A stretch of 64,000 nt of DNA, from positions 47,276 to 111,275 of the forward strand of contig JACVCO010000014.1 in assembly GCA_016741995.1 (NCBI GenBank). The letters run 5' to 3'. Shown piece after piece: positions 45,865 through 54,288 of the stretch. Origin of the DNA: Hydrogenophaga sp. (GTDB taxonomy: Bacteria; Pseudomonadota; Gammaproteobacteria; Burkholderiales; Burkholderiaceae_C). The translations under genes were made by a program, and so were the position numbers. Position 1 is the stretch's first letter. Every line of letters starts with the position of its first letter. The notes below the pieces were generated by a model. The model did not search any database. It saw nothing but the letters and a program-made list of their open reading frames with translations, and was not told where the DNA came from.

Positions 45865-47076
45865 ATGCGGCCGAGGATGAAACGCACGACAACTGCACAG
45901 ACATCGAGTCAACAGGGAGGTGGTCCTTCCACGTTGGCCGCTGTCACAGGACGGCCCAAGGTTCTGTACTTCATTTCGGTCGACTGGTTCTTCTGCTCAC
46001 ACTTCCTCGGACGCGCCGTGGCCGCAAAAAACGCAGGCTATGAGGTGGTGGTCCTGGCTCACGTCGACCAGCACCGGGAAGTGATCGAAGCCTGCGGTTT
46101 CAAGCTCATCCCCCTGAGAATGGACCGACGCAGCATGAACCCCTACGCGACCTGGCTCACGTTTCTGCAGGTTCTTCGGGTCTATCGCGAGGAGCGACCT
46201 TCGCTGGTGCACCAGATCGCACTCAAACCTGTGTTGCTGGGTGGATTTGCAGCGCGGCTTTGCGGTATTCGACGCGTTGTGAACGCGATCGTTGGCGGAG
46301 GTTATGCGATGACGTCCGAGTCGCTCCGGATGCGCGCCTTTCGGCCGATTTTGAGGCTGGCCCTCAGGTTGCTTCTGAATCCGCAGGGCAGCAAAGTCGT
46401 ATTTGAGAACGCCGACGACATCGGCGAGTTCGTGCGGACGAAGCAAGTGGACCCTGCTGCCGCGGTGCTCATCAAAGGCGCCGGGGTGGACCCTGCACTC
46501 TATGCAACGGGTGAGCGCAAAGAGGACCCGCCCATCGTGCTTCTGGGCGCCCGCCTGCTTTGGGACAAGGGTGTCGGAGAGTTCGTCGAGGCGGCGAATC
46601 TTCTTCGTGCGCGTGGCATCAACGCTCGATTCGTCGTTGCAGGTGACACCGATCCGGGGAACCGCGCGTGCATAGACCATCAGACGCTCGAGCGTTGGCG
46701 GAAGGCGGGCGTGGTTGAGCTGTGGGGGTTCTGCAAAGACATGCCGGACCTCCTGTCGCGGGCCACTGTCGCCTGCCTGCCGTCATACCGCGAGGGACTT
46801 CCACGGTTTTTGCTGGAAGCCATGGCGGCTGGTCTGCCATGTGTCACAACGGACGTGCCTGGGTGTCGCGAGGCCGTCAGGGATGGAGACAACGGCCTGC
46901 TGGTGCCCGTGCGCGACGCAGCGTCGTTGGCAGATGCCCTCGAAAAGCTACTGATCGATCCGTCGCTTCGGGCAAGGCTGGGTGGGCGAGGGAGGGATCG
47001 CATTGCCAATGAGTTCTCGTCCGAGCTGATCGAGACTCAGACCTTGAGCGTCTACCGACAAATGTTCGCACGATGA
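45865..47076 (+). CDS. Glycosyltransferase family 4 protein
   Basis: 403 residues. VLYFISVDWFFCSHFLGRAVAA near residue 32, VNAIVGGGYAMTSES, LGARLLWDKGVGEFVEAA, and SYREGLPRFLLEAMAAGLPCV with the Glu-x7-Glu donor site. Such WbiH/WbnE-like enzymes often add the second sugar to an undecaprenyl-linked N-acetylated sugar. Start ATG 45865 with GGGA upstream; ATG 45877 is the alternative. The stop is in an ATGA overlap with the epimerase gene. Confidence 0.9.
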   Translation: MRPRMKRTTTAQTSSQQGGGPSTLAAVTGRPKVLYFISVDWFFCSHFLGRAVAAKNAGYEVVVLAHVDQHREVIEACGFKLIPLRMDRRSMNPYATWLTFLQVLRVYREERPSLVHQIALKPVLLGGFAARLCGIRRVVNAIVGGGYAMTSESLRMRAFRPILRLALRLLLNPQGSKVVFENADDIGEFVRTKQVDPAAAVLIKGAGVDPALYATGERKEDPPIVLLGARLLWDKGVGEFVEAANLLRARGINARFVVAGDTDPGNRACIDHQTLERWRKAGVVELWGFCKDMPDLLSRATVACLPSYREGLPRFLLEAMAAGLPCVTTDVPGCREAVRDGDNGLLVPVRDAASLADALEKLLIDPSLRARLGGRGRDRIANEFSSELIETQTLSVYRQMFAR

Positions 47077-48008
47077 GAGTTCTTGTGACCGGCGCCAATG
47101 GATTCGTTGGAAGCGCCACCGTTGCTGCCTTGACCAGGCTCGGTCACGTGGTGGTGGCCACCACCCGAAACCCTGTCGGGAATGCCATCGGCGTCGGGTC
47201 CATTGGCCCCCAGACGGACTGGTCGTCTGCGCTGACCGGCTGCGACGCCGTCATCCATGCCGCGGCACGTGTGCACATGCTGCAAGACCTCGCCCCGGAT
47301 CGACTGGCTGCCTTTCGGGCGGTCAACGTGGAGGGAACGCTTCAGCTCGCGCGCCAGGCGCTGGAAGCGGGCGTACGGCGACTGATCTTCCTCAGCTCGG
47401 TCAAGGTGCTTGGCGAAGCCACGGGGCCTGGCCTGCCCTACCAGCACGACGACGCGCCCTCCCCGCTCGATCCCTACGGTATCTCGAAGCGCGAGGCCGA
47501 AGACAGACTCCGCGAGATCGGCGCCGCCACCGGCATGGAGATGGTCATCATCCGGCCCCCCCTCGTATACGGCCCCGGCGTCAAGGCCAACTTCGCGGCC
47601 ATGATGCGCGCCGTGCAGCGCGGACTGCCCCTTCCCCTGGCCTCGGTGACGCACAATCGCCGCAGCCTTGTCGCGCTCGACAACCTCGTGGACCTGTTGA
47701 TCACCTGCATCGACCACCCGGCCGCCGCCAACCAGACCTTCCTGGTCAGCGACGGCGAGGACCTTTCCACCACCGGTCTTTTGCGTCGGCTGGGAACGGC
47801 AATGGGTCGGCCAGCCAGGCTGTTCCCGGTGCCGCCCGCCGTCCTGCAGGCGGGTGCCACCCTGCTCGGCAAGCGCGACACGGCCCAACGCCTGCTGGGC
47901 AATCTGCAGGTCGACATCACGCACACCAGGGAGACACTCGGATGGACACCGCCGATCTCGGTGGACGAAGGACTGCGGCGCGCGGCGGGCGGCCTGGTCA
48001 CCCCATGA
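47073..48008 (+). CDS. NAD-dependent epimerase/reductase, WbpV-like
   Basis: 311-residue extended SDR: VLVTGANGFVGSATVAAL, the STS-type motif FLSSVKVLGE (Ser/Ser/Lys near 111-115) and YGISKREAED (Tyr/Lys). In other O-antigen loci the same order (this SDR, sugar transferase, WbpM) makes UDP-D-QuiNAc or UDP-D-FucNAc by reducing the 4-keto product of the dehydratase. That role is inference from position and family. ATGA overlap on both sides. Confidence 0.87.
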   Translation: MRVLVTGANGFVGSATVAALTRLGHVVVATTRNPVGNAIGVGSIGPQTDWSSALTGCDAVIHAAARVHMLQDLAPDRLAAFRAVNVEGTLQLARQALEAGVRRLIFLSSVKVLGEATGPGLPYQHDDAPSPLDPYGISKREAEDRLREIGAATGMEMVIIRPPLVYGPGVKANFAAMMRAVQRGLPLPLASVTHNRRSLVALDNLVDLLITCIDHPAAANQTFLVSDGEDLSTTGLLRRLGTAMGRPARLFPVPPAVLQAGATLLGKRDTAQRLLGNLQVDITHTRETLGWTPPISVDEGLRRAAGGLVTP

Positions 48009-48565
48009 AGCGCGCGTTCGATCTCGCGCTGGCCGTTCCCGCCGCGCTCGTGTTGCTGCTGCCCATTGCGCTGGTTGCCCTCGCGGTGCGCCTCACCTCG
48101 CCCGGCCCCGCGCTGTACTGGAGCGACCGCGTCGGCCGCCACAACCGCCTCTTCAGGATGCCCAAGTTCCGCAGCATGCGCACGGACACCCCCGCGGTGG
48201 CCACGCACCTGCTGGACGATCCGGCGCGCTGGCTCACCCCCATCGGCCCCTTTCTGCGCAAAAGCAGCCTCGACGAACTGCCGCAGCTCTGGAGCATCCT
48301 CAAGGGCGACATGAGCTTTGTGGGGCCTCGGCCGGCGCTGTTCAATCAGGACGACCTGATTGCCCTGCGCACCGCCGCCGGCGTGCACGAACTGGTGCCC
48401 GGGCTCACAGGGTGGGCGCAGGTGAACGGTCGCGACGAGTTGCCGATTCCGCAAAAGGTGGCACTGGACGCAGAGTACCTGCGTCGACGCAGCCTGGTGT
48501 TCGACTTGCGCATTCTGTGGCTGACTGCCGTGAAGGTGCTGCGCCGCGACGGAGTGATCCACTGA
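48005..48565 (+). CDS. Phosphoglycosyl transferase (bacterial sugar transferase, PglC/WbpL-role)
   Basis: 186 residues, a small monotopic enzyme: one N-terminal membrane-embedded hydrophobic helix (5-30), PKFRSMRTDT near 53, the catalytic Asp90-Glu91 (SSLDELPQLW), then GDMSFVGPRP (101-110). It loads a phospho-sugar from UDP onto undecaprenyl phosphate and so begins each O-chain unit. Next to WbpM-type dehydratase and 4-reductase, the first sugar is probably QuiNAc, FucNAc or similar. Confidence 0.92.
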   Translation: MKRAFDLALAVPAALVLLLPIALVALAVRLTSPGPALYWSDRVGRHNRLFRMPKFRSMRTDTPAVATHLLDDPARWLTPIGPFLRKSSLDELPQLWSILKGDMSFVGPRPALFNQDDLIALRTAAGVHELVPGLTGWAQVNGRDELPIPQKVALDAEYLRRRSLVFDLRILWLTAVKVLRRDGVIH

Positions 48566-48575
48566 GCCGCACGCC

Positions 48576-50534
48576 ATGAACGAGCCCAAGCCCGACAACG
48601 CCGCCACCGCCCTACTCCACCTGCCGCGGCTGGCCAAACGCACGCTGGCCATCACCGTGGATGTGGTGCTGTGCGTGCTGGCCGTCTGGATCGCCCTCTA
48701 CCTGCGCCTGGAGGTGTGGCTGCGGCTGGAGCCGCCCTACCTGTGGGCGGTGCTCGGTTCGGTGCTGATCGCGATTCCGCTGTTCGTGCGCTTCGGCCTG
48801 TACCGCGCCATCTTCCGTTACGCGGGCTGGAACGCCACGCTCACGCTCGGCCAGGCCATGGCGCTGTACGGTCTGGTCTATGCCACCGTGTTCACCATGA
48901 TCAGCGTGCCCGGTATCCCGCGTTCGGTGGGCATCATCCAGCCGCTGCTGCTGTTCATGTTCGTGGCCCTGAGCCGCTTGCTCGTGCGCGTGTGGCTGGG
49001 TGGGCTGTACCGCAACCTGCTCGCGCGCCGCGGGCTGCCCGGCGTGCTGATCTATGGCGCGGGCAATGCAGGCCGCCAGCTTGCGGCCGCGCTGGTGCGC
49101 AGCCCCGAACACCGGCTGCTCGGCTTCATCGACGACGACCCGGCGTTGCAAGGCAACAGCCTGGACGGCCGCACCGTCTATGCACCGCAGCGCCTGCCCG
49201 AACTGGTGAAAAGCATTGGCGCCAGCGATGTGCTGCTGGCGCTGCCTTCTGCCTCGCAGCAACGGCGCCGCGCCATCCTCGATTCGCTGCGCGGGCTGCC
49301 ACTGCACGTGCGCACGTTGCCAGCCGTGGCCGACCTGGCCTCGGGCAAGGCCGATCTGAGCGACCTGCGCGAGCTCGACATCGAAGACCTGCTAGGCCGC
49401 GAGCCCGTGGCGCCCGAGCCCGCGCTGCTGCAGCGGCTGATCCACGATCGCGTGGTCGCCGTCACCGGTGCGGGCGGCAGCATCGGCAGCGAGCTGTGCC
49501 GGCAGATCGTCGATCTGCACCCGCGCACGCTGCTGCTGATCGACCAGAGCGAGTACGCGCTGTACGCCATCCACCACGAACTGCAGCGCCGCCTGGGGCA
49601 CGACGCGGTGGAGATCGTCCCGCTGCTGGCTTCGGTACAGGACGAAGCCCGCATGGCGCAGATCCTGGGCGCGTGGAACCCGCACACGCTCTACCACGCG
49701 GCGGCCTACAAGCACGTGCCGCTGGTGGAGCACAACGCCGTGCAGGGTCTGCGCAACAACGTCTGGGGCACCTGGGTCACGGCGCGTGCGGCACTGGCCG
49801 CGGGCGTGCGCCACTTCGTGCTCATCAGCACCGACAAGGCCGTGCGCCCGACCAACATCATGGGCGCCAGCAAACGCCTGGCCGAGCTCGTGCTGCAGGC
49901 CCTGGCCGAACGCCATGGCGACCGCACGCGGTTCAGCATGGTGCGCTTCGGCAATGTGCTGGGTTCCAGCGGTTCGGTGGTGCCGCTGTTTCGCGAGCAG
50001 ATCGCCAACGGCGGGCCGGTCACGGTCACGCACCCCGACATCACCCGCTTCTTCATGACCATCCCGGAGGCCGCGCAGCTCGTGATCCAGGCCGGCGCGC
50101 TGGCCGAGGGTGGTGATGTGTTCGTGCTCGACATGGGCGAACCCGTTCGCATCATGGACCTCGCCGTGCGCATGATCGAACTCTCGGGCCTGCAGGTGAA
50201 GAGTGCCGGGCAGCCCTGGGGGCAGATCGAGATCCACGTCACCGGCCTGCGCCCGGGCGAGAAGCTCTATGAGGAGCTGCTGATCGGCGACAACCCGCAG
50301 GCCACGAACCACCCCCGCATCTGGCGCGCCCGGGAAGCGCGGATCGAGCACGACACGCTGATGGACCTGCTCGCCCGCTTCGACCAGACGCTGCTGGCCA
50401 ACGATGTGCCGGGCCTGCGCACGCTGCTGCAACGCACGGTGCAGGGTTACCAGCCCACGGGCGGTGTCGTCGACTGGCTGCACTCCACCCCGGAGCCACC
50501 GGACACGGCCGCCACGCGCCCGGCATCGATATAA
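48576..50534 (+). CDS. wbpM: UDP-GlcNAc C6/C4-type nucleoside-diphosphate sugar 4,6-dehydratase (WbpM/PglF family)
   Basis: 652 residues. Four N-terminal membrane segments (about 22-140), a first Rossmann-like domain (YGAGNAGRQLA near 160-170), then the catalytic SDR domain with TGAGGSIGSE (297-306), and STDK (418-421) plus Met429-x3-Lys433, the Met-for-Tyr form seen in membrane-bound WbpM-type enzymes. It makes UDP-4-keto-6-deoxy-GlcNAc, the precursor of UDP-QuiNAc/FucNAc. The TAA at 50532 is followed directly by the locus terminator. Confidence 0.94.
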   Translation: MNEPKPDNAATALLHLPRLAKRTLAITVDVVLCVLAVWIALYLRLEVWLRLEPPYLWAVLGSVLIAIPLFVRFGLYRAIFRYAGWNATLTLGQAMALYGLVYATVFTMISVPGIPRSVGIIQPLLLFMFVALSRLLVRVWLGGLYRNLLARRGLPGVLIYGAGNAGRQLAAALVRSPEHRLLGFIDDDPALQGNSLDGRTVYAPQRLPELVKSIGASDVLLALPSASQQRRRAILDSLRGLPLHVRTLPAVADLASGKADLSDLRELDIEDLLGREPVAPEPALLQRLIHDRVVAVTGAGGSIGSELCRQIVDLHPRTLLLIDQSEYALYAIHHELQRRLGHDAVEIVPLLASVQDEARMAQILGAWNPHTLYHAAAYKHVPLVEHNAVQGLRNNVWGTWVTARAALAAGVRHFVLISTDKAVRPTNIMGASKRLAELVLQALAERHGDRTRFSMVRFGNVLGSSGSVVPLFREQIANGGPVTVTHPDITRFFMTIPEAAQLVIQAGALAEGGDVFVLDMGEPVRIMDLAVRMIELSGLQVKSAGQPWGQIEIHVTGLRPGEKLYEELLIGDNPQATNHPRIWRAREARIEHDTLMDLLARFDQTLLANDVPGLRTLLQRTVQGYQPTGGVVDWLHSTPEPPDTAATRPASI

Positions 50535-50559
50535 AAAAAAGCCACCTTGCGGTGGCTTT
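50532..50559 (-). terminator. Bidirectional rho-independent terminator between wbpM and the histidine kinase gene
   Basis: A nine-base stem AAAGCCACC-TTGC-GGTGGCTTT spans 50538-50559. On the minus strand it is followed by a run of eight U (complement of 50533-50540), a full terminator for the two-component operon. On the plus strand it is also usable (UUU only, then C), ending the polysaccharide locus. Confidence 0.88.
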
Positions 50560-50742
50560 CTCAAGTCCTTGGAAGGACGTCGTTGGGAGACCTGTTCACA
50601 CGTTCTGTCGAGCGCCTGAGGGTTCTCGACGGGGTGCAGATGAAGGTGCTGGGGGTGTTGTGACAGCAACCCCGGCATTGTGCGTTGCGGTATGCCCACG
50701 CACCATCCCCAATTTGGGGGAACACTTGCCGCTTTTCGTCGG

Positions 50743-51972
50743 TCAGGTAGGCAAAGCGACCACGAACCGTGCGCCGCCGCCTGGCCGCTCCTCGCAACGC
50801 ACGGTGCCGCCGTGGCGTTCCACGATGGTGCGCACCAGCGACAACCCCAGGCCCACGCCGCCCTCGCGCTCGCTCGCGCCGGGCAGCCTGTAGAAGGGCT
50901 CGAAGATGCGCTCGCGCAAATCGGCCGGCACGCCGGGGCCGTGGTCGTCAACCACCAGCGCCACCCGCGCCGGCGTCGCCATGCGGTGCAGGCTCAGGTG
51001 CACCTCGGCGCCCTCTTGCCCGGCGGCGCGGCCATAGCGCCGCGCGTTCTCCAGCAGGTTGCGCACCACGCGGCGCAGCAGCTTGGCGTGGCCACGCACC
51101 ACCACCTCACCGACGTCGGCCGCCACGGCCAGGTCGGCCCCGGTGCGGGCACACTCCTCGGCGGCCAGGCCCAGCAGGTCCACGTCCTCCTGGGCGCCGA
51201 AGGCCGCCGGGTCGGAGGCGTCGCGCAGGTCGAGCCGGCTCGCCAGCAGGATTTCATCGATCAACTGATCGAGCTCGTCGATGCTGCGCGCGATCTCGGC
51301 GCGCTGAGCGCGGTGCGCCGGGTCGTCCCCCACCAGCGCCAGGCCCATGCGGATGCGCGCCAGCGGCGAGCGCAACTCGTGGGAAGCGTTGGCCAGCAGC
51401 CGCTTGTGCGCCTGCAACAGCGACTGCACGCGCTCGGCCGCGGCGTTGAAGCGCCCGGCCAGGAAGGCCACTTCGTCCTCCCCGGTCACGGGCAGGCGCG
51501 CCGACAGGTCGCCCGCGCCCCAGCGCTCCACGCCTTTCTGAAGAATCTCCAGCCGGCGGGTGAGGCGCCGCACGATGGGATAGGCCCCCAGCGCCACGGC
51601 GACCGCGGCCATGCCGAGCAACCAGGCGAAGCCTGCCGGGGTGAGCAGCCAGGCCGGGGCACGGCTGCCGGGGTTGGTGGGTGGGCGGTTCGAGCGCGGC
51701 AGCAGCACATAGAGCTTCTCGCCGTCCTTCATCAGCACCTCGAAGCGCCAGCCTTCGCCGGGCAGTCGCTCGCCCCGGGCCGGCGCGTCGCCCAGCACAT
51801 CGCCCGCGGCGTTCTGGACGACGATGGTGCGCATCAGGCGCGCGTCGTTCTCGACACGATCGCGCTGCTCGAGGGCCTGCTGCCACAGCCACCCCGCCAC
51901 CAGCGTGACCACCGTGACCGCGGCCACCACCGCGAGCCAGATGCGCAGGTACAGGCGCTGTCCGAAAGCCAT
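50743..51972 (-). CDS. Sensor histidine kinase of a two-component system
   Basis: 409 residues. Two membrane segments (about 8-28 and 112-130) flank a small sensor domain of about 80 residues. An HAMP domain follows, then H-box NASHELRSPLARIRM (site of phosphorylation), the N-box NLLENARRYG and VDDHGPGVP and GVGLGLSLV G-boxes. It phosphorylates the OmpR-type regulator two bases upstream in the same operon. No sensor fold is recognised, so the signal is unknown. Downstream end at the terminator. Confidence 0.92.
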   Translation of the reverse strand: MAFGQRLYLRIWLAVVAAVTVVTLVAGWLWQQALEQRDRVENDARLMRTIVVQNAAGDVLGDAPARGERLPGEGWRFEVLMKDGEKLYVLLPRSNRPPTNPGSRAPAWLLTPAGFAWLLGMAAVAVALGAYPIVRRLTRRLEILQKGVERWGAGDLSARLPVTGEDEVAFLAGRFNAAAERVQSLLQAHKRLLANASHELRSPLARIRMGLALVGDDPAHRAQRAEIARSIDELDQLIDEILLASRLDLRDASDPAAFGAQEDVDLLGLAAEECARTGADLAVAADVGEVVVRGHAKLLRRVVRNLLENARRYGRAAGQEGAEVHLSLHRMATPARVALVVDDHGPGVPADLRERIFEPFYRLPGASEREGGVGLGLSLVRTIVERHGGTVRCEERPGGGARFVVALPT

Positions 51973-51974
51973 CG

Positions 51975-52697
51975 TCAGTCTTGCTGCTTGGCGAAGACGT
52001 AGCCGACGCCACGCACGGTGAGGATGCGCTTGGGGTTCTTGCTGTCCACCTCGATCGCGCCCCGGATGCGGCCGATGTGCACATCGATCGAACGGTCGAA
52101 GGCCTCCAGTTCGCGCCCACGCACGGCTTCCATGATCTGGTCGCGCGTGAGCACGCGACCGGCCCGCTCGGCCATCGCCACGAGCAGGTCGAACTGGTAG
52201 GAGGTGAGCTCGGCCTGCACCTCACCGACCGTGACGGTGCGCGCGTCGCGGTCGATCTCCAGGGAGCCGAAGCGCAACACCGGCGTGGTGCGTGAGCCGG
52301 CGCCGCCAGAGCCGGTCTCGGCGCGCCGGCGCAGCACGGCGCGCACCCGCGCCAGCAGCTCGCGCGGCTCGAACGGCTTGGGCAGGTAGTCGTCGGCGCC
52401 CAGTTCCAGGCCGATGATGCGGTCCATCGGGTCGCCCTTGGCGGTGAGCATAAGCACCGGCACGCGGGATTGCTCCGTGGTCAACGCACGAATGCGGCGG
52501 CACACTTCCAGGCCGTCGATGCCGGGCATCATCAGGTCCAGAATCACGAGCTCGGGTTGCACCAGCGGCAACTGGGCCAGGCCCTGCTCCCCGTCGGCGG
52601 CGTGGGTCACCTCGAAGCCCGACTGCCCGAGGTACTCCTGCACCATGTGGGCCAGCCGCGCATCGTCTTCGATCATCAGGAGTCGGGAGGTCGTCAT
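51975..52697 (-). CDS. OmpR/PhoB-family response regulator
   Basis: 240 residues. Receiver domain with acidic pocket (IEDD), phosphoacceptor Asp in LVILDLMMPG and Lys in LPKPF, then a winged-helix DNA-binding domain ending in ILTVRGVGYVF. I start at MTTSRLLMIEDD (ATG 52697), since upstream frame residues do not match receivers. It is partnered with the sensor kinase downstream. Its gene faces away from the acyl-CoA synthetase gene; targets unknown. Confidence 0.94.
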   Translation of the reverse strand: MTTSRLLMIEDDARLAHMVQEYLGQSGFEVTHAADGEQGLAQLPLVQPELVILDLMMPGIDGLEVCRRIRALTTEQSRVPVLMLTAKGDPMDRIIGLELGADDYLPKPFEPRELLARVRAVLRRRAETGSGGAGSRTTPVLRFGSLEIDRDARTVTVGEVQAELTSYQFDLLVAMAERAGRVLTRDQIMEAVRGRELEAFDRSIDVHIGRIRGAIEVDSKNPKRILTVRGVGYVFAKQQD

Positions 52698-52791
52698 GCG
52701 ATTCAGTGTAGCCAGCGACTCAGGCTGCGACAGCGCCCGATGCTGACGGGTGGGCGTGTCCCGGCCTTGAGCCCCGCGTAAAGTAAGGTAA

Positions 52792-54288
52792 ATGCCGTTG
52801 GAACCCGCAAACACCCTGGGCGGCCTGCTGGCGCAGCGGGCCGCCACACACGCCCACCACGCCGCCCTGCAATGGGACGGCGCCGACCCGCGCTGGCAGC
52901 AGCTGGATTACGCCACCCTGGCAGCGCGCGCCCAGGCCCTGGCGCGCGCGCTGCCGGTGGAGCGCGGTCTGCGCGTGGCCTGGCTGGGCTTCAACCACCC
53001 CGCGCAGCTCGCGCTGCTGTTCGCGCTCGCCCTGCGCGGCGCCGTGCTGGTGCCGCTGAACCACCGGCTCGCCCCGGCCGAGTGGGCCGCCGTTCTCGAC
53101 GACTGCGCGCCCCTGTGCCTGCTGCACGACGACGCCTTCACCGAGCCCGCACGCGCGCTGGCCTCGGCCGAGGGCCTGCAGGCGATCGCCATCGACTCCA
53201 TCGATCTGTCGACCGACGAACCCCTGCCCGACCAGGGCCGACCGGACGACGCCGCGCTGATCGTCTACACCTCGGGCACCACGGGCAACCCGAAAGGCGC
53301 CGTGCACACCCAGGCCAACCTGCTCGCCAACATGGCGATCGCGGCCCAGGTGCAAGAACTCAGCGACCACGACACCGTGCTCACCGCTCTGCCGCTGTTC
53401 CATGTCGGCGGCCTGTGCATCCAGACCCTGCCCGCGCTGTCGGTGGGCGCGCGCGTGCTGCTGCACCGCCGCTTCGACCCCGGTGCGGTGCTCGACGCGA
53501 TTGCGCGCGAGCGCCCCTCGCTCACCCTGCAGGTGCCGGCCACGTTGCAGGCGCTGCTGCAGCACCCGCACTGGCCCGCGGTCAACCTGTCGTGCCTGCG
53601 CGCGATCTGGGCCGGCTCCAGCCTGCTGCCCGCCGAACTGCTGCGCGCCTGCCATGCGCGCGAGGTGCCGGTGTGCAACGTCTATGGCAGCACCGAGACC
53701 GGGCCCTTTTCCATTGCGCTCGGCCCTGAGCGTGCCATGGCCCTGGCCGGGTCCTGCGGCTGGCCGGTGCCCGGGGTGGAAGTGAAGCTGGTGGACGCCC
53801 AGGGCGAGCCCGTGGCCCGCGGGCGCGTCGGCGAGATCTGCGTGCGCGGGCCCAATGTGGTCACGCTCTACTGGCCCGATGTGGACGCCGTGGACAGCGA
53901 GGGCTTCTTCCACAGCGGCGACCTGGCGCGCCGCGAGCCCGATGGCCACTACGTGGTGGTCGGCCGTTCCAAGGACATGATCATCTCGGGCGGCGAGAAC
54001 ATCTACCCGGCCGAGATCGAGCACCTGCTCGCCGAGCACCCCTGGGTGGCGGATTGCGCGGTGGTGGGCCGGCCCGACGAGCGCTGGGGCGAGGTCTGCG
54101 TGGCGGTGGTGGTGGTGCGCGAGGGCGCACCCGACAACTGGTCGGCCGATGTGGAAGCCGCGCTGCACGGCCGGCTGGCGCGTTACAAGTGGCCCCGCTA
54201 TTGGCACCGCGTGGACGCCCTGCCACGCACCGCGCTGGGCAAGGTGGTCAAGCCCGCGCTCCGGGCGTGGCTGGTGAGTCAGCGCTGA
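52792..54288 (+). CDS. AMP-binding acyl-CoA synthetase (MenE-like length)
   Basis: 498 residues of the ANL superfamily: P-loop YTSGTTGNPKGA (about 163-174), NVYGSTETGP, the hinge region HSGDLARREPDGHYVVVGRSKDMI and C-terminal catalytic Lys in RTALGKVVKP. It activates a carboxylic acid with ATP to its CoA ester. The substrate (fatty, aromatic or succinylbenzoate) is not fixed by sequence; no menaquinone genes are near. The 3' end overlaps by 41 bases the converging AmpG-like gene. Confidence 0.9.
   Translation: MPLEPANTLGGLLAQRAATHAHHAALQWDGADPRWQQLDYATLAARAQALARALPVERGLRVAWLGFNHPAQLALLFALALRGAVLVPLNHRLAPAEWAAVLDDCAPLCLLHDDAFTEPARALASAEGLQAIAIDSIDLSTDEPLPDQGRPDDAALIVYTSGTTGNPKGAVHTQANLLANMAIAAQVQELSDHDTVLTALPLFHVGGLCIQTLPALSVGARVLLHRRFDPGAVLDAIARERPSLTLQVPATLQALLQHPHWPAVNLSCLRAIWAGSSLLPAELLRACHAREVPVCNVYGSTETGPFSIALGPERAMALAGSCGWPVPGVEVKLVDAQGEPVARGRVGEICVRGPNVVTLYWPDVDAVDSEGFFHSGDLARREPDGHYVVVGRSKDMIISGGENIYPAEIEHLLAEHPWVADCAVVGRPDERWGEVCVAVVVVREGAPDNWSADVEAALHGRLARYKWPRYWHRVDALPRTALGKVVKPALRAWLVSQR

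Noticed and set aside
50707..50719. CCCCAA-T-TTGGGG inverted repeat downstream of the histidine kinase gene
   Set aside because: One-base loop and no T run; cannot form a stable hairpin terminator, and the real terminator is at 50532-50559.
50560..50742. Possible small gene in the gap between the terminator and the histidine kinase gene
   Set aside because: Frames there lack ribosome sites and run on as shadows into neighbouring genes.
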